DNA from: Spirochaeta sp.
GTDB taxonomy: Bacteria; Spirochaetota; Spirochaetia; DSM-27196; Alkalispirochaetaceae
NCBI GenBank assembly: GCA_027859055.1
Contig: JAQIBO010000375.1
Span: forward strand, 1-11,989
Reading direction: 5' to 3'
DNA length: 11,989 nt
The translations under genes and the position numbers were made by a program. Below, in pieces: positions 11,749 to 11,989 of the stretch (position 1 is its first letter; each line of letters opens with the position of its first letter). The notes under the pieces are model-generated. The model worked only from the letters and a program-made list of their open reading frames with translations. It was not told the DNA's origin and searched no databases.

Positions 11749-11989
11749 AACCCCCAGTTGATCCCGAAGCGGTCGATCAGGCTGCCGTAGACCGCTCCCC
11801 AGAACTGCGTCTCCACCGGCATCGTCACCGTCGCCCCCTCAGCCAGGCCGTCAAAGAAGCGCCGAACGTCTCCCTCCTGGTCCACGTCGAGGTGGAGGAC
11901 GCGCCCGGTGACGATGAATCGGGTTACGCCGGCGGGGAGCAGGTGCCCCGATCTGGCGGCGAGCAGCACCTGCTCGACGGAGAAGTGCG
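11730..11989 (-). CDS. PhnB-like VOC family protein, C-terminal part
   Basis: The frame is open to the right edge of the window, so the N-terminus is missing; the GTG at 11969 is internal. About 85 residues are visible. The end DVRRFFDGLAEGATVTMPVE followed by FWGAVYGSLIDRFGINWGFH matches the second half of PhnB-like members of the VOC (glyoxalase/dioxygenase) superfamily, where the L-GG-V-MP and FWGA-G---DRFG-W blocks are diagnostic. These are small cytoplasmic dimers, often of unknown substrate. The gene ends immediately past the break in the truncated AbrB gene on the other strand. Confidence 0.8.
   Translation of the reverse strand, partial: HFSVEQVLLAARSGHLLPAGVTRFIVTGRVLHLDVDQEGDVRRFFDGLAEGATVTMPVETQFWGAVYGSLIDRFGINWGFHFDLE

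Noticed and set aside
1..11989. Transposon, integrase, CRISPR or tRNA attachment site explaining the rearrangements
   Set aside because: No transposase or recombinase motif, no terminal inverted repeats and no regularly spaced repeats were seen on either strand.

Overview
The window is GC-rich bacterial DNA (by eye close to 60% G+C, with a visibly lower-GC stretch at about 10140-10850). It is densely packed with mostly short operons on both strands. I see no rRNA, tRNA, transposase or CRISPR array. No gene fixes the species. A flavodoxin/ferredoxin fusion protein typical of anaerobes, several toxin-antitoxin (TA) genes, and many start codons lying 6-7 nt below a -10 box (possible leaderless mRNAs) fit a free-living, perhaps anaerobic bacterium. 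A spirochaete would fit, but this is a weak guess.

Layout. 1-381 is the 3' end of an AAA/DUF4143 ATPase. 422-1159 (-) is a single-chain HEPN-nucleotidyltransferase protein that looks like a fused HepT-MntA TA pair. 1287-1631 (-) is a DUF2442 protein. 1709-2620 (-) is an EFR1-type flavodoxin/ferredoxin and 2660-3247 (-) is an acetate transporter of the SatP family. 3349-3543 (+) is YwbE. 3545-4011 is a gene graveyard: a GAF domain with its core deleted (+) and a short AraC helix-turn-helix scrap (-). 4033-5623 (-) is a two-gene sugar-acid operon: an IdnO-like dehydrogenase followed by an IolB/KduI-type cupin isomerase. 5714-6409 (-) is an AbrB/PIN TA operon with a repeat-rich operator. 6551-7060 (+) is a four-helix membrane protein, convergent with and overlapping an AlkD-type DNA glycosylase (7020-7772, -). 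7914-8847 (+) is an unrecognised 56-residue ORF followed by a histidine phosphatase. 8928-10046 (-) is a complete AAA/DUF4143 ATPase, divergent from a Phd/VapC TA operon (10202-10842, +). 10991-11674 (+) is a metallo-beta-lactamase-fold hydrolase, and 11730-end (-) is a PhnB-like VOC protein cut by the window edge.

The genes fall into small metabolic units (acetate uptake, sugar-acid interconversion, alkylation repair, hydrolases) interrupted by accessory TA and ATPase modules. Signs of rearrangement are frequent. The first codons of a zinc alcohol dehydrogenase-like gene (8912) and of an AbrB antitoxin (11671), each with a good Shine-Dalgarno, are cut off exactly where the 3' end of an opposing gene begins. 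The most interesting items are the one-polypeptide HepT-MntA, the recurrent -10/start-codon geometry, the operator-like symmetric repeats at the TA and ATPase promoters, and the chain of truncated gene beginnings.
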